Counted from the first letter of the stretch, positions 44,484 through 54,422 are shown. The stretch: 64,000 bases of DNA from an uncultured Clostridium sp. (GCF_900547735.1 NZ_URHZ01000008.1:32439-96438); one strand, 5' to 3'. Notes: generated by a model from the sequence alone, not told the origin. Numbers and translations are program-made.

Positions 44484-45179
44484 CTATTTAATTGCTTCCC
44501 ATGTTTTCCAGTAAATCATATCCCAGGTATAAAGCCCCAGGCTCTTCCAATCATCGTTCTCATACTCCACTTCGCGCATAATCCTGATTTCATCCCAGGT
44601 TTTCGTCAGCAGTTCATCCCAGGTGAAGATTTTCAAACTGTTCCATGTCGTATAGGTGTATTCAAACCTGTATTCCAGGTGTGCAGGCTTAATATCTTCC
44701 AGCATGGCGACAAACGCCTGCATATTCCTGGGTATTCCTTTAATGCCTATAAAGCGAACAATAAAACGATGATTCTCACTGTCCTCCACCACGTCGACTT
44801 CACCCCTGCTGAATGACTCTGCGGTGTTTTTGAGCATCTGTTTTGTTGTCGTCCCCTGGCCCCTTATTTTAGCCAGGACAATTTCATGCCGCTGTTCATA
44901 AGATAACTTTAAATTAGTCGTAATTCCCAGCAGTTCCTCCCACCTCGTAATTCCCCAGGAAGAAGTAGAAACAAAGCACTGAGCCAGCAGATCGTATAAA
45001 TAGTACCGAAGCAGTCCTGTTTCCCTGCCCTGGGTCTGGTATATTTCTTTCATTTCTCTTATCGAAGAAATAAAGGGAGGCACATAGAGCGACAAGTCTG
45101 TAAAATACTCCTCCTGTATTTCCGGCTCTAATTCTTCCAGGGCATACGTTAACTTACCATATTTTTCAACTCCATACAT
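44484..45179 (-). CDS. DUF2313 (YmfQ/XkdU)-like baseplate protein
   Basis: 231 residues; YGKLTYALEELEPEIQEEYF start and ITTNLKLSYEQRHEIVLAKI are family traits. The end carries three Trp-rich repeats (TTWNSLKIFTWDELLTKTWD, YTWDMIYWKTWEAIK), also found as one copy at the end of the long fibre, so they may dock fibres to the baseplate. Confidence 0.82.
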   Translation of the reverse strand: MYGVEKYGKLTYALEELEPEIQEEYFTDLSLYVPPFISSIREMKEIYQTQGRETGLLRYYLYDLLAQCFVSTSSWGITRWEELLGITTNLKLSYEQRHEIVLAKIRGQGTTTKQMLKNTAESFSRGEVDVVEDSENHRFIVRFIGIKGIPRNMQAFVAMLEDIKPAHLEYRFEYTYTTWNSLKIFTWDELLTKTWDEIRIMREVEYENDDWKSLGLYTWDMIYWKTWEAIK

Positions 45180-45181
45180 AT

Positions 45182-48037
45182 TTACACCCCCTTAAGCTGG
45201 TTCCAGGTGTAATCGCCATGCATCTGTGCCCAGGAAAACGGTCCCATCGGCATGTAGGCGCCGTCATGATTGTGGCTCTTCGGAGCCGCATCTGTAATTC
45301 CGTATCCGGCCAACGTTGTAGGATTTGTTCCAGCCGTCACGTGTCCCTGGGCATTTACGGTTACGCTCCGGTAGGTTCCGGCTGCCGCTCCGCTGTTCGG
45401 ATGTGTGTATACGGTGTCGGTAAACTTGGCTCCGGACGGCACCGAGGCGGCAATCGTATACGCGGATGACTTGATTCCTCCGGCTGTCCCGTCTGAAACA
45501 AGAACGCGTCCAGAAACAGGCGCCGCATTAAAGCGGCCGACCGGCAGCCAGGCAGACCAGGTTCCGTTTGAACAGTAGCGTTCATAAACAGCTTTTGCCG
45601 AGGCCGAAAAAAATGTCTGCTTTGAAACATAATCCGTTTCGGATGCCCATCTGAGGCTCTCCGCCTTTAATAAAAACGGCTGTCCGGCGACAGGGATGTT
45701 CGTAATATTGGCTGCTCCGCCGCTCGTCTTCTCAGAGTAGAACTTTATTTGAGGACTTCCTGACGATAAATTATAACTGTTTACATCTACCGTCTGTCCC
45801 GTAATATTTGACGCCTCCAGACTCGTGTGACTGTGGGCTGCCGGAGTAAATGCACCGGGCTTTCCCGAAATCTCCGTCCAGCCGTAAGATGGCTTTGACG
45901 CCGCTTTCGCCCAGGCCGAAACATCGGACGCGGGCATGGAAGATGGAAAGTCTGTAATTTGATTTTTAGAATGGGCATGTGATGAAGCGGCCGCCCCTAC
46001 CTGCGACGCCGTTACACCGTGCGGATTGCTTTTGTTTCCGCTATGGGTAAACGCGGTATTCCAGTTATCGAAAAGCGCCTGCGTAACCTTATCCAGTACC
46101 GTTTTATTAGCATGCGTATGGTTCTTGCTGGTATCGATATCCGCCGATGTTAAAAAGCCTGAATCATTCGTAAACTGGGACAGTTTCGTCGGCATGTCCG
46201 TGACCTGGCTCTTCATATGAGTATGTGAAGAAGGAGGGTAGCTGCCCGGCTTTCCGGTAATTTCGTTCCAGCCGTATGCCGGCTTTGACGTCGCTTTCGC
46301 CCATGAAGGCACATCCGACGCAGGCATGGATACCGGTTTATTCTTAATATAGGCATCCGAAACCGCATCGGTTGTATTCCAGTCTGCCTGTACGTTTACA
46401 TCGGCTCCCGGGGCAATTCCCGCCAGTTTATCGAGCATGGCCTGAGTTAACTTATCTATCACTCCCTTGTTGCCGTGGGTATGCTTCTTTTTATCCGTAT
46501 CATTCCATGCGATCCGCTCCGAAGCTGTCACGTGGGAGACAGAATCTGCCTTATGAGAAATTAATTCAGCAACGGCCTTTGAAATTTTTCCTAACATTGC
46601 GGTTAACTTCTCCCCGCTCGTGATATTTTCCAGAGCGGTTCCCTGTGTAAAAGTCGGCGTCTGATCATTTGTCGCAACGTTCGGCACATTTCCAAGACCT
46701 GCCTGCGCCTTCGTTACACCGTGCGGATTGCTTTTACTTCCAGTATGGGTAAATGCGGCATTCCAGTTGTCTATCAGTGTCTGGGTGACCTTGTCGATTA
46801 CTGCCTTGTTCACATGTTCATGGCGCTTGCCGTAGGCATCCGTCCAATTGGCCATCAGGGAATCCGTCAAGCGGTCCAGGGCGGATTGATTCGTGTGGAC
46901 ATGCCGTTTACCGTAAGCCTCATCGTAAGCGGATTTATCTTCCCTGCTCAACAGACCGTCCACATTCTGCGTTGCCTTTGGAATTGCATTTGCCGATATT
47001 GCGATCCATTCAGTTCCGCTCCAGCGGTATGTGTAGTCGGTATCCTTTACATTGACCGTCCATCCGTCTTCCGGCGCAGGATATACGGTTTTCAGATCCG
47101 CATAAGTATTAACCGCCTCTTTCCAGTCAATCGCAGTTTCCAGCGCTGCAAACTTATTGTCTACCTCGTTACGGGTATATTTGTCATTCCAGTTCGGCTC
47201 TTTGGATGAGATGGCATTCCTGATTGCAGCTTCCGCAGCTCCTGCCCGCGATATCTCATTCTGAATCCCGGTCTGCAGTTTTGCTTCCTCCCCCGATGCC
47301 CGCAAAATCTCCGCTTCCAGATCATCGGCCAGCTTTTTCTCCGCCGATTCAGAGCGCTTTGATTCTGCTGCCAGATTAGCCGCATTGTCTGACTCAGCCG
47401 CCTCTGCCCTCGCAGTTTCCTCTGCAAGACCTGTTCTTAATACCTGTTCTGCGTTTTCTGCCCTCCCTGTCTCTGCAAGGAGTTTCTTTTTTATATCCTC
47501 TTCTTCATCACCGGTCCGCTTTATTTCCGTATCCAGGCCGTCTTTAAGTTCCCGCTCCGCCAGCCGCGCACGGCCGCTTTCTTCTAACAGCCGCCCGGCT
47601 GTCTCTGTTTCGGAATCCTTAGCCCGTTCCGCCTCGGCGTCAAGCTCCTCTTTCAACTTTTCCTCGGCCCTGCCCGCCCGTTCCGTCTCCGAATTAACCG
47701 CAGTCTGTGTTTTTGACAAGGCTTCCTGCAGCCGGTTTATATCTTCTGCTTCCACCGTGTCTCCGTCAGTCTCATAACTGATATACACCTCCGGCACATC
47801 GGCAAAAACCTTAATGACTCTCTTCCAGGGCGTCAGACTGGGAGTTGATACCGAATAGGTCTGAATTCTGTCCCCGGTTAGCCGGGGGCCTGTGAAGACG
47901 GCCAGTGTCGCCGGATTTATGTTGTCATGTTTCAGCTCTCCGTTATAGACGCCTTCGCATAACAGCGCCTTCTCTTCAATTACATAATTATTCCCATCAA
48001 TTTTATTGAGTTTCTCCTCAAATCGGTTGACCTCCAC
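45182..48037 (-). CDS. Long tail fibre
   Basis: 951 residues. N-terminal attachment domain (1-105), long Ala/Glu coiled coil (about 105-285), then repeats with HxH motifs (HVHTNQ, HEHVNK, HTHGNK, HTHANK) and SNPHGVT units typical of trimeric fibres, a pyocin-knob-like segment (CSNGTWSAWLPVG, about 810) and the end WAQMHGDYTWNQLKGV. The stop is 2 bases before the next gene. It probably carries the distal fibre or a second receptor-binding arm; no recombination core is inside it. Confidence 0.85.
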   Translation of the reverse strand: MEVNRFEEKLNKIDGNNYVIEEKALLCEGVYNGELKHDNINPATLAVFTGPRLTGDRIQTYSVSTPSLTPWKRVIKVFADVPEVYISYETDGDTVEAEDINRLQEALSKTQTAVNSETERAGRAEEKLKEELDAEAERAKDSETETAGRLLEESGRARLAERELKDGLDTEIKRTGDEEEDIKKKLLAETGRAENAEQVLRTGLAEETARAEAAESDNAANLAAESKRSESAEKKLADDLEAEILRASGEEAKLQTGIQNEISRAGAAEAAIRNAISSKEPNWNDKYTRNEVDNKFAALETAIDWKEAVNTYADLKTVYPAPEDGWTVNVKDTDYTYRWSGTEWIAISANAIPKATQNVDGLLSREDKSAYDEAYGKRHVHTNQSALDRLTDSLMANWTDAYGKRHEHVNKAVIDKVTQTLIDNWNAAFTHTGSKSNPHGVTKAQAGLGNVPNVATNDQTPTFTQGTALENITSGEKLTAMLGKISKAVAELISHKADSVSHVTASERIAWNDTDKKKHTHGNKGVIDKLTQAMLDKLAGIAPGADVNVQADWNTTDAVSDAYIKNKPVSMPASDVPSWAKATSKPAYGWNEITGKPGSYPPSSHTHMKSQVTDMPTKLSQFTNDSGFLTSADIDTSKNHTHANKTVLDKVTQALFDNWNTAFTHSGNKSNPHGVTASQVGAAASSHAHSKNQITDFPSSMPASDVSAWAKAASKPSYGWTEISGKPGAFTPAAHSHTSLEASNITGQTVDVNSYNLSSGSPQIKFYSEKTSGGAANITNIPVAGQPFLLKAESLRWASETDYVSKQTFFSASAKAVYERYCSNGTWSAWLPVGRFNAAPVSGRVLVSDGTAGGIKSSAYTIAASVPSGAKFTDTVYTHPNSGAAAGTYRSVTVNAQGHVTAGTNPTTLAGYGITDAAPKSHNHDGAYMPMGPFSWAQMHGDYTWNQLKGV

Positions 48038-49071
48038 TACATCACCTCCAGACTTACGGTTCCGGCTATTGCGATTTCTTCCTTCTGAAGCAATACGTTC
48101 CCTGCCTCCCCATTAAGCATTAAATCTGAAAAGTCCTCCACGCCCTCGACATCCAGCAGCAAACTGCCCACCTTTGCCAGGCTCACATAAGAAATTTCAA
48201 ATGCATTCCTCCCCAGGTATTCGCTCAGTCTTCTGCTTAAAGCATCCTGAACCGAGCCCAGATACAGGCCGTTCTTCAGACGTACTCCCGCCGTCACATG
48301 TATTTCTTTTTCCGATGCCGAAGCCACGGTAACCGTGGCGCCGATCGGCCTGAGTTCCTCAATATGTTCCTTTACAGAGTTTATTAGCGCCGGGGCGGCC
48401 CCCTTTCGCTCCTCATTGGCAATCAAGACCTTCACGGTTCCCGGTCCGTCTGAGAGGGGAAAAATCTTTGCCGCCCCCACTCCGCTGCACTCCATGGCCC
48501 AGTTATAATAGTCATACCTGTTACCGCTGGTGGACGGTTTACGGACCGCCGCCAGATACCTGCTTCTGAAATCCTCCGTATCCTCCTCATCCGTTCCCGG
48601 AATAAGAAGTTCCGAAAGCTGCGCCCGTTCCAGTCCCGCAATATAATTTATCGGAATCATGGCGCCGGCGCTGTCATTGCCTGCTGCCCCAACGCTCTCG
48701 CATACAAGACGGTATCCCCCATCGTCCAGCTTCTCCATTACCCGGAAATTCATTTTTCCACGGCTGAACCGCTCTCCTGTTTCCACTTCGATTTCATCCG
48801 GAGAAAATACGCCCCGCCACTCGGCCGCCTGGGCTTTGTTCGGAATAATGCCGTATTCTGCGGCACGCTTTACCAGAAATTCCCGGTCGGCCGTGTCTCC
48901 AAACGCTTCCCGCAGCACATTATCCAGGCTGATGTATAGAATCTGCATCTCCGCTGCGGACGGCGCCAGCGCATCATACAAGATCGAGCCTTCGCGTTTA
49001 TCAAAGGACTCGGGTATCCTGTCCAGCATGCGTTTTAATATTTTTTCATAAGTTGTGTCCTCAAACATCAA
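48037..49071 (-). CDS. Baseplate J / XkdT-like protein
   Basis: 344 residues. DRIPESFDKREGSILYDALA at the start and FRSRYLAAVRKPSTSGNRYD with the following YDYYNWAMECSGVGAAKIFP are Baseplate_J markers. It forms the wedge of the contractile baseplate. Shares one base with the long fibre start. Confidence 0.93.
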   Translation of the reverse strand: MMFEDTTYEKILKRMLDRIPESFDKREGSILYDALAPSAAEMQILYISLDNVLREAFGDTADREFLVKRAAEYGIIPNKAQAAEWRGVFSPDEIEVETGERFSRGKMNFRVMEKLDDGGYRLVCESVGAAGNDSAGAMIPINYIAGLERAQLSELLIPGTDEEDTEDFRSRYLAAVRKPSTSGNRYDYYNWAMECSGVGAAKIFPLSDGPGTVKVLIANEERKGAAPALINSVKEHIEELRPIGATVTVASASEKEIHVTAGVRLKNGLYLGSVQDALSRRLSEYLGRNAFEISYVSLAKVGSLLLDVEGVEDFSDLMLNGEAGNVLLQKEEIAIAGTVSLEVM

Positions 49072-49463
49072 ACTTTCACCTCCTTTGCTGCCGCAACATC
49101 GCCATACTTTGTGTGTACCTGGAAAGTGGCCGACAATTTCCGGCCGCTGGTTTCAAAGGAAAAAGCATCCACGCCCCGGATTCTGTCATCCTGCATCAAT
49201 GCCTCCCTGATTCTTTTTTTTAATTTTGACTTAACGAGCCCCATCGGTTTGCCAAATAGTCCTTTCAGCTCAATTCCGTAATTCCAACTGTAAATCAGGT
49301 AATCAAAACGTTCTGTATTTAAAATGCAGAAAATTGCCTGCCTTACGACCTCCAGCCCATCCGCATATCCCGTAATCTTCTCCGCCTGAAACCGGTATGT
49401 TTTAGACGGCTGTTCAATTATTTTAAAATCCTGTTTCAATATACTTCCCGAATCCGGTAGCAT
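49068..49463 (-). CDS. XkdS-like (DUF2634) baseplate protein
   Basis: 131 residues; KTYRFQAEKITGYADGLEVV then QAIFCILNTERFDYLIYSWN are gp25/DUF2634 traits. Overlaps baseplate J by 4 nt. Confidence 0.9.
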   Translation of the reverse strand: MLPDSGSILKQDFKIIEQPSKTYRFQAEKITGYADGLEVVRQAIFCILNTERFDYLIYSWNYGIELKGLFGKPMGLVKSKLKKRIREALMQDDRIRGVDAFSFETSGRKLSATFQVHTKYGDVAAAKEVKV

Positions 49464-49479
49464 AACCTCCTCCTTTCCG

Positions 49480-49794
49480 TCATCGGCGTGCCATAATCAG
49501 ATATTGCTGACCGCCCCTTTTCTGAAGCATAAAAACCACGTCTCCCGTCTTCAAAGCGCCTTTAACCGTCACCGTCACACTTCCAACTCCGGGAATGTCC
49601 ATATCTACCGTATGATCGGTCAAATATTGCGGCAGAATAAGCTGCGGTCCCGACAAAGTTATCTTCTGGTTGAGCCGGACCGCCGGCGGAGCAGCGGAAA
49701 CCACCTCGCCCTGAAGGATATCACAGGGTTCTCCGGCATCCACCGCCTTCATCATAATCTGTCTCATGTTATCAATCCATACCGTATCAGCCAT
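49480..49794 (-). CDS. XkdR-like (DUF2577) protein
   Basis: 104 residues; small beta-rich protein (GVGSVTVTVKGALKTGDVVF, ends GGQQYLIMARR) of the baseplate hub region. Overlaps the XkdQ-like gene by 8 nt. Confidence 0.85.
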   Translation of the reverse strand: MADTVWIDNMRQIMMKAVDAGEPCDILQGEVVSAAPPAVRLNQKITLSGPQLILPQYLTDHTVDMDIPGVGSVTVTVKGALKTGDVVFMLQKRGGQQYLIMARR

Positions 49795-50746
49795 TAAAAG
49801 CAGCTCCTTTCAGTGTTAAATCCATCGAATGAAATCCCTGGCTGAATTTATGTTTCACGGACTCCACTAACATATAATTCTGGAGGTTCTGATCCCCCAC
49901 TCTTAAAAATGTAGGAATCAGGCAGCCTGCCCGCACATTGATATCTCCGAACGCATCCCTGATTGAGAGGCTTCTGGACGGCCGGTTATACAGGGAAAGG
50001 GAAACTTCCGCCTTCTGCCGCCCATTTACCTTTTCCCCGAAAGATTCATATTTCCGCAGAATCCCCCATTTTTTAATATTCTCTATGTCCTGGACCATAT
50101 GAACTTCCCGTTCTTTTGTCTCATCATCTTCCCTGTACAGTTCGATCTGGTTGTAGGTGCTGCTGTCAATACCGGATTTATAATCAAAATCCTGAGCCGT
50201 TTTCTCACAAATCATCAGGTTCAGCTTCATATTGTCAATACTTTTCAGAGTCAGCTTTCCTACGTCGTCATACAGGATAAACATCTTTCCTGTTCCCAGC
50301 ATGGTCAGATCCAGTGCGTTTAAAATGATGTCAAAAAGCGTTTTATTTTTTTCCGTTCGGGATTCAATCCTGTATCCTGTATCCTCCAGCTCTCCGGTCT
50401 GCAGATAATAGTCGCCTGCGATCTGTGCTATCAACTCTCCTGCCGTCAGATTTGTGTAGCTGTAGTCATCTGAGTTTTTCAGATATCTAAGCTGATCATA
50501 GGCAGTGATTTTGACCTCTCTCTCCCTGCTTCCCGATCGCTCAAATAAAAATCCAAAAAACACCGGTTTACCGTCCACATCCATCCGTATGGCATTTCCT
50601 TCCTCTATCTTTAATTTATCGTCCGCAATTACCGTGAAGGAAAGCTTTCCAGGCTGCCCTTTCCGCTCAGTTTCCCAGGTTATGTCACCTTCCACCACAG
50701 GAGCATATACGGTCTGGCCGTTCTGAATATAGATTGCTGTTTCCAT
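49787..50746 (-). CDS. XkdQ/YqbQ-like tail hub protein
   Basis: 319 residues; gpD-like hub fold (KPVFFGFLFERSGSREREVK, DQLRYLKNSDDYSYTNLTAG). Located as in PBSX between LysM protein and DUF2577 protein. Confidence 0.9.
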   Translation of the reverse strand: METAIYIQNGQTVYAPVVEGDITWETERKGQPGKLSFTVIADDKLKIEEGNAIRMDVDGKPVFFGFLFERSGSREREVKITAYDQLRYLKNSDDYSYTNLTAGELIAQIAGDYYLQTGELEDTGYRIESRTEKNKTLFDIILNALDLTMLGTGKMFILYDDVGKLTLKSIDNMKLNLMICEKTAQDFDYKSGIDSSTYNQIELYREDDETKEREVHMVQDIENIKKWGILRKYESFGEKVNGRQKAEVSLSLYNRPSRSLSIRDAFGDINVRAGCLIPTFLRVGDQNLQNYMLVESVKHKFSQGFHSMDLTLKGAAFNG

Positions 50747-50759
50747 CTGTCCCCTCCTT

Positions 50760-51416
50760 CTATGGCAGTGTCAGGACCTGACCGGGATAAATTAAATCCG
50801 GATTGCCGATTTTGTCCGTATTCAGGTTATAAATTTCAGACCATCGGCTCCCATCACCCAACGTCTTTTTCGCAATTTTCCAGAGACTGTCTCCGCTTTG
50901 GACCGTATAAGTCTTCGGCGTCTCCGGTACTGCCCGGTCCTCCTCCGTCTCTGTGGCCTGCGGCGTCTGTTCCGGCATGATTGTGAAGTTCATGATTTTG
51001 GTTCCGTAGTGTTGATATTCTTTCAGCGTCAGTGAAACCAGCAGATCCACGCCCTCCTTCGCATCATCCGAAATCTTGTAGTCCTCCAGCGTCACATCCA
51101 TGTTCGTGTCAAAGAAGTTCTGCCTGCCCGGCCCCTCCCGAATGACGATAAATTCGAATTCCGACCGGGCTTCCTTAAGCTCCCTCAAGTGTTCAATAAA
51201 CTCCTCCGCATCTCCTGCTCCGTCCCAGACAGCAAACGGATAATCAGACTGGGGAATGACCGCATCCAATGACACCTCACAAAGCCCCGGCGGCCGGATT
51301 ATATTAAATTCTTCTCCATTTATAAGCTCTACCGTCTTATTCTGATTTCCGTACTTCATCTGAATCTTCTGCGGTGTGATGGGGAGCCTCATATCGTCTA
51401 AATATACTTCATACAT
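50760..51416 (-). CDS. XkdP-like LysM tail protein
   Basis: 218 residues. C-terminal LysM (YTVQSGDSLWKIAKKTLGDG ... NPDLIYPGQVLTLP) binds peptidoglycan; the N-terminal part (VYLDDMRLPITPQKIQMKYG) is the phage-type domain. Shares one base with the tape measure stop. Confidence 0.93.
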   Translation of the reverse strand: MYEVYLDDMRLPITPQKIQMKYGNQNKTVELINGEEFNIIRPPGLCEVSLDAVIPQSDYPFAVWDGAGDAEEFIEHLRELKEARSEFEFIVIREGPGRQNFFDTNMDVTLEDYKISDDAKEGVDLLVSLTLKEYQHYGTKIMNFTIMPEQTPQATETEEDRAVPETPKTYTVQSGDSLWKIAKKTLGDGSRWSEIYNLNTDKIGNPDLIYPGQVLTLP

Positions 51417-53554
51417 TAAATGTGATCTCCTTCCGCGTATGATGACAGAAAACTACCGGTAAGGGTTTCCATATAAAATGCCAGATCACCAAAGTCTGCC
51501 TTCTTGGTCAGCGTATTGTTATTATTAATATCCAGCTTTAGCTCTGCCAGTGTAAAACGGTTGATAATCTCCTGTTCGGCGGCATCCCGCATATATTTCA
51601 GGTCTTCATCCATCACATCTACCGTATTTGCCATCGCGGCGGTGCTGGCAGCGGTATTTCCCGTATTATTCGAAATATCACTCATATCCGAATTATAACT
51701 GTTCCCGATGTCACCTCCAAAAGATGGCTGGACACCGGGATCAAATGTGGAATCGAAACTGCTGTCCGACAGGCCCATACCAGGTAACTTAAACTGCGCG
51801 CCCTTATTATATGCACTATTGGAAACCTCCCCATAATCAAGGAAATTCTTCTTCTCTACAATCTCTTTCCATTCCGATTCGCTTTTTACGTCTTTTGCAG
51901 CTGATTCAATCTGGCTTTTAAAATTATCCAGTCCAGCGGCAATATCTATTTCAATCCCGGGAATATTATTAATAACATCTTCTATCGCATGTGCCATGTT
52001 TGCTACATATCCGATTACAGTTAAAGCCAGATCATAAAACAAAAGTTTTATAGACGCGATCGGCTCATTCCATACGTTATAGAAAAAATTGATAAATGCT
52101 GCAATATTATTCCAAAGAGGCACAATAAATGTATTATAAATAAGTGCTCCCAATACTCCAAATACCGCGGCGATAATTCCCGCCGCACTGACGGATGCTC
52201 CGGTAAAGTGATTAAATGCCGCCACCCCCGCAAATAATATTGCAACCAGTGCAATAATCCCTATAATAATCCACGTTATCGGACTGGCAAGCAGAGCAGA
52301 ATTAAAAGTGGCTACCGCTGCACCGGCTGCTGTAGTACTGCCTGTCAAAACGCCAAATCCAATCGATAGAAACGTTTGTGCAGCTTTATACGCCGTCATA
52401 ACGGCGGCTCCCGCCATCTGTGCCAGTTTCACACCTTCTGTGACCAGCAGATATACTCCCAGAGCCGCCACAATTCCCCATATAATCGGTTCAAATATGG
52501 TCCAGTAGTTCTGGAAGAATTCAACCACAGTTCCCAGTCCATCGGCCAGCAGACTTATCACCGCTATAATGACACTAATCCCTCCGGCAAGCCCCATGAA
52601 CAGGCTCTGTGCCTGGGGCAGATGAGATCTAAGTACATCAAAAAATCCCTGCACCGCCGGAAATACCTGGGCGCCGACCATTTCTTTTATCTCTCCCCAT
52701 GCGTTTTTCATTTGCTGAATCTGTCCCTGAGGTGTTCCTGCCATGACGGCATTCATATTTCCTATATTATCTGTAATAATCTGTGCCAGCGTGGCGGCAC
52801 GCTCCTGCTCATTGCCACACTGTAGCATCTGAGCCTGGGCCTCCGTAAATCCGAGCCTCATTTCGGTTAAGACACTCGTCTGCCCCTGCATGGCCTGCCC
52901 CATTTTACTTCCGATACCGATCATGTCCTTGCTGCTGACGCCGACTCCATTTTGACTCACCGCCAGGTTATTCATCGCGGGGAGCAGGGTTCCCAGAGCA
53001 TCCGTGGACCCCAGGTATGTAGCTAACTGCTGTGCACCGGAAAGCTGCACTTCATCTCCGATTACACCAAGCTGCTGCTGTGCGGAGGCCATGTTTTTTA
53101 TTGACTGGATATCCTCCGGCGACGCTCCCATGCGCTGCTGCATTACTGTTCCAAGTTTTGTTTCCGCCTGCTGCTGGACGCTCTGCAGGGATAATGCGTC
53201 GGTAACAAAATCAACGCCCATCTTAATTGCCTTTTTACTGTCAAAGTGTTTCAGCATATCCTTGAGCCTTGCCCCAAGTAAAACCGTTTCATTCTTCCCC
53301 TGGCTGATTTTATCGTCAAAGGTGTCCATCTTTTTTGAAGCCGAATCAACCGATTGGCCGATTCTCTTTACTTCTGTTCCCGTACTTACAAGTTCGGCTC
53401 TTCCCGCCTGGATAGCCATTATGTTCAAACCGTCGGATGAGGCAATCTGCATTGCCCTGAACGAACTAATCACTGCGCGCATATCCCCGTTAATTGTATT
53501 TAATGTTGCAGACATCCCCGTATACTGTTGTATTGATGCTTGAACTGTTGCCAA
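51416..53554 (-). CDS. Tail tape measure protein
   Basis: 712 residues from TTG 53554, chosen because AAAGGAGG lies 9 nt upstream; the frame is open to 53629 but without a site. N-terminal helices, TMP-like AMNNLAVSQNGVGVSSKDMI, then several hydrophobic helices (ITWIIIGIIALVAILFAGVA) and an Asn/Ser-rich end. At 712 residues it predicts a fairly short tail tube. Confidence 0.9.
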   Translation of the reverse strand: MATVQASIQQYTGMSATLNTINGDMRAVISSFRAMQIASSDGLNIMAIQAGRAELVSTGTEVKRIGQSVDSASKKMDTFDDKISQGKNETVLLGARLKDMLKHFDSKKAIKMGVDFVTDALSLQSVQQQAETKLGTVMQQRMGASPEDIQSIKNMASAQQQLGVIGDEVQLSGAQQLATYLGSTDALGTLLPAMNNLAVSQNGVGVSSKDMIGIGSKMGQAMQGQTSVLTEMRLGFTEAQAQMLQCGNEQERAATLAQIITDNIGNMNAVMAGTPQGQIQQMKNAWGEIKEMVGAQVFPAVQGFFDVLRSHLPQAQSLFMGLAGGISVIIAVISLLADGLGTVVEFFQNYWTIFEPIIWGIVAALGVYLLVTEGVKLAQMAGAAVMTAYKAAQTFLSIGFGVLTGSTTAAGAAVATFNSALLASPITWIIIGIIALVAILFAGVAAFNHFTGASVSAAGIIAAVFGVLGALIYNTFIVPLWNNIAAFINFFYNVWNEPIASIKLLFYDLALTVIGYVANMAHAIEDVINNIPGIEIDIAAGLDNFKSQIESAAKDVKSESEWKEIVEKKNFLDYGEVSNSAYNKGAQFKLPGMGLSDSSFDSTFDPGVQPSFGGDIGNSYNSDMSDISNNTGNTAASTAAMANTVDVMDEDLKYMRDAAEQEIINRFTLAELKLDINNNNTLTKKADFGDLAFYMETLTGSFLSSYAEGDHI

Positions 53555-53643
53555 TTTGGTATTCCTCCTTTCCTTTAAATTTTTTATGTTACTTATGAGA
53601 TGGAACGTCCCCGAGAAGAGACGTTCCAATTATATTTCCTGTA

Positions 53644-53757
53644 TCACTGCTGTTTATTACCGAACTCATGGGTATCAATCGTTCTCATGTATTTAAACGA
53701 AAGTTGGCAGAAGCATCGGCAAATCTTATGATTGCTCCGTCTAAATAGGCCAATCAT
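53644..53757 (-). CDS. Possible 37-residue Cys-containing peptide
   Basis: ATG 53757 to TGA 53644, in the gap between chaperone and tape measure. It reads MIGLFRRSNHKICRCFCQLS with a basic, Cys-rich centre. No good ribosome site; may be chance. Confidence 0.25.
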   Translation of the reverse strand: MIGLFRRSNHKICRCFCQLSFKYMRTIDTHEFGNKQQ

Positions 53758-53790
53758 CCCGGGGGCTGTCCAACTTATTAAAACAATAAT

Positions 53791-53976
53791 CTATCTCCTC
53801 CTCATAGCTTTCGCCTTCTTTGCTTCCTTTTTATCATTTTCCAGCTTCAGTTCAACGGCAGCTATTACGAACGCCTTTTCATATCGTTCTAATTCCAGAA
53901 ACTCATGAGGCCATTTATGCAGTTTATGGAGACAATAATAGGCGATATTGGCCTCGGTATCGTCTCCCTCTATCAG
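53791..53976 (-). CDS. Frameshift extension of the tail assembly chaperone
   Basis: A -1 shift at A-AAA-AAC (53976-53982), just before the TGA of the upstream frame, gives 61 more residues starting LIEGDDTEANIAYYCLHKLH and ending KKAKAMRRR. It has no start of its own. The sequence matches the usual second part of Gram-positive tail chaperones, so a fused 203-residue form is expected at low level. Confidence 0.85.
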   Translation of the reverse strand: MIEGDDTEANIAYYCLHKLHKWPHEFLELERYEKAFVIAAVELKLENDKKEAKKAKAMRRR

Positions 53977-54401
53977 TTTTTTGCTTCTTCAACGATGTCG
54001 TCCATCGGCACATCAAATCCGTTTACCTGCTGGATCTTCTCCAGATAGCCGGCATATTCGCCCGCCGTAAGCATCGTCTTTAACAGGGCGTCCGCCCCCA
54101 TAGCATGATAAGAATCCTGCAGTTCTTTATCATTCAGATTCGGAAAAACCGTAGAACGTGATGCAAGTTTTCCGAGATAAAGATTATAGTCTGTTTCCTG
54201 TGTATACTGCCCTCTTTTTCCCGGAACCGGAACCCGCTTTGTGCATTCTTTTCTAAGCAGTTCATCCTCGGAGGACGAAATCGGACAAATCTCCCATTCC
54301 ACCGGTTTCTTATCCGCCCCAATAAACCTCTTTGAAACCACAAACTTTTTATTTTCTACTGGCACTGCATTCTGTGACAGAAAACAACTTAAATTACTCA
54401 T
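53973..54401 (-). CDS. XkdN-like tail assembly chaperone
   Basis: 142 residues in the unshifted form, from MSNLSCFLSQNAVPVENKKF to DIVEEAKN. It coats the tape measure during tail assembly. The slippery heptamer at its end makes the longer form (see 53791-53976), as with lambda G/GT. Confidence 0.88.
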   Translation of the reverse strand: MSNLSCFLSQNAVPVENKKFVVSKRFIGADKKPVEWEICPISSSEDELLRKECTKRVPVPGKRGQYTQETDYNLYLGKLASRSTVFPNLNDKELQDSYHAMGADALLKTMLTAGEYAGYLEKIQQVNGFDVPMDDIVEEAKN

Positions 54402-54422
54402 TATTCCTTATCCTCCCTTTCT

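Noticed and set aside
53590..53625. GGAACGTC hairpin before the tape measure as terminator
   Set aside because: No T-run follows on either strand and the tail operon must be read through here; more likely an mRNA structure.
53555..53629. ATG start of the tape measure at 53629
   Set aside because: No ribosome site; the TTG at 53554 has AAAGGAGG at correct spacing and gives the usual N-terminus.
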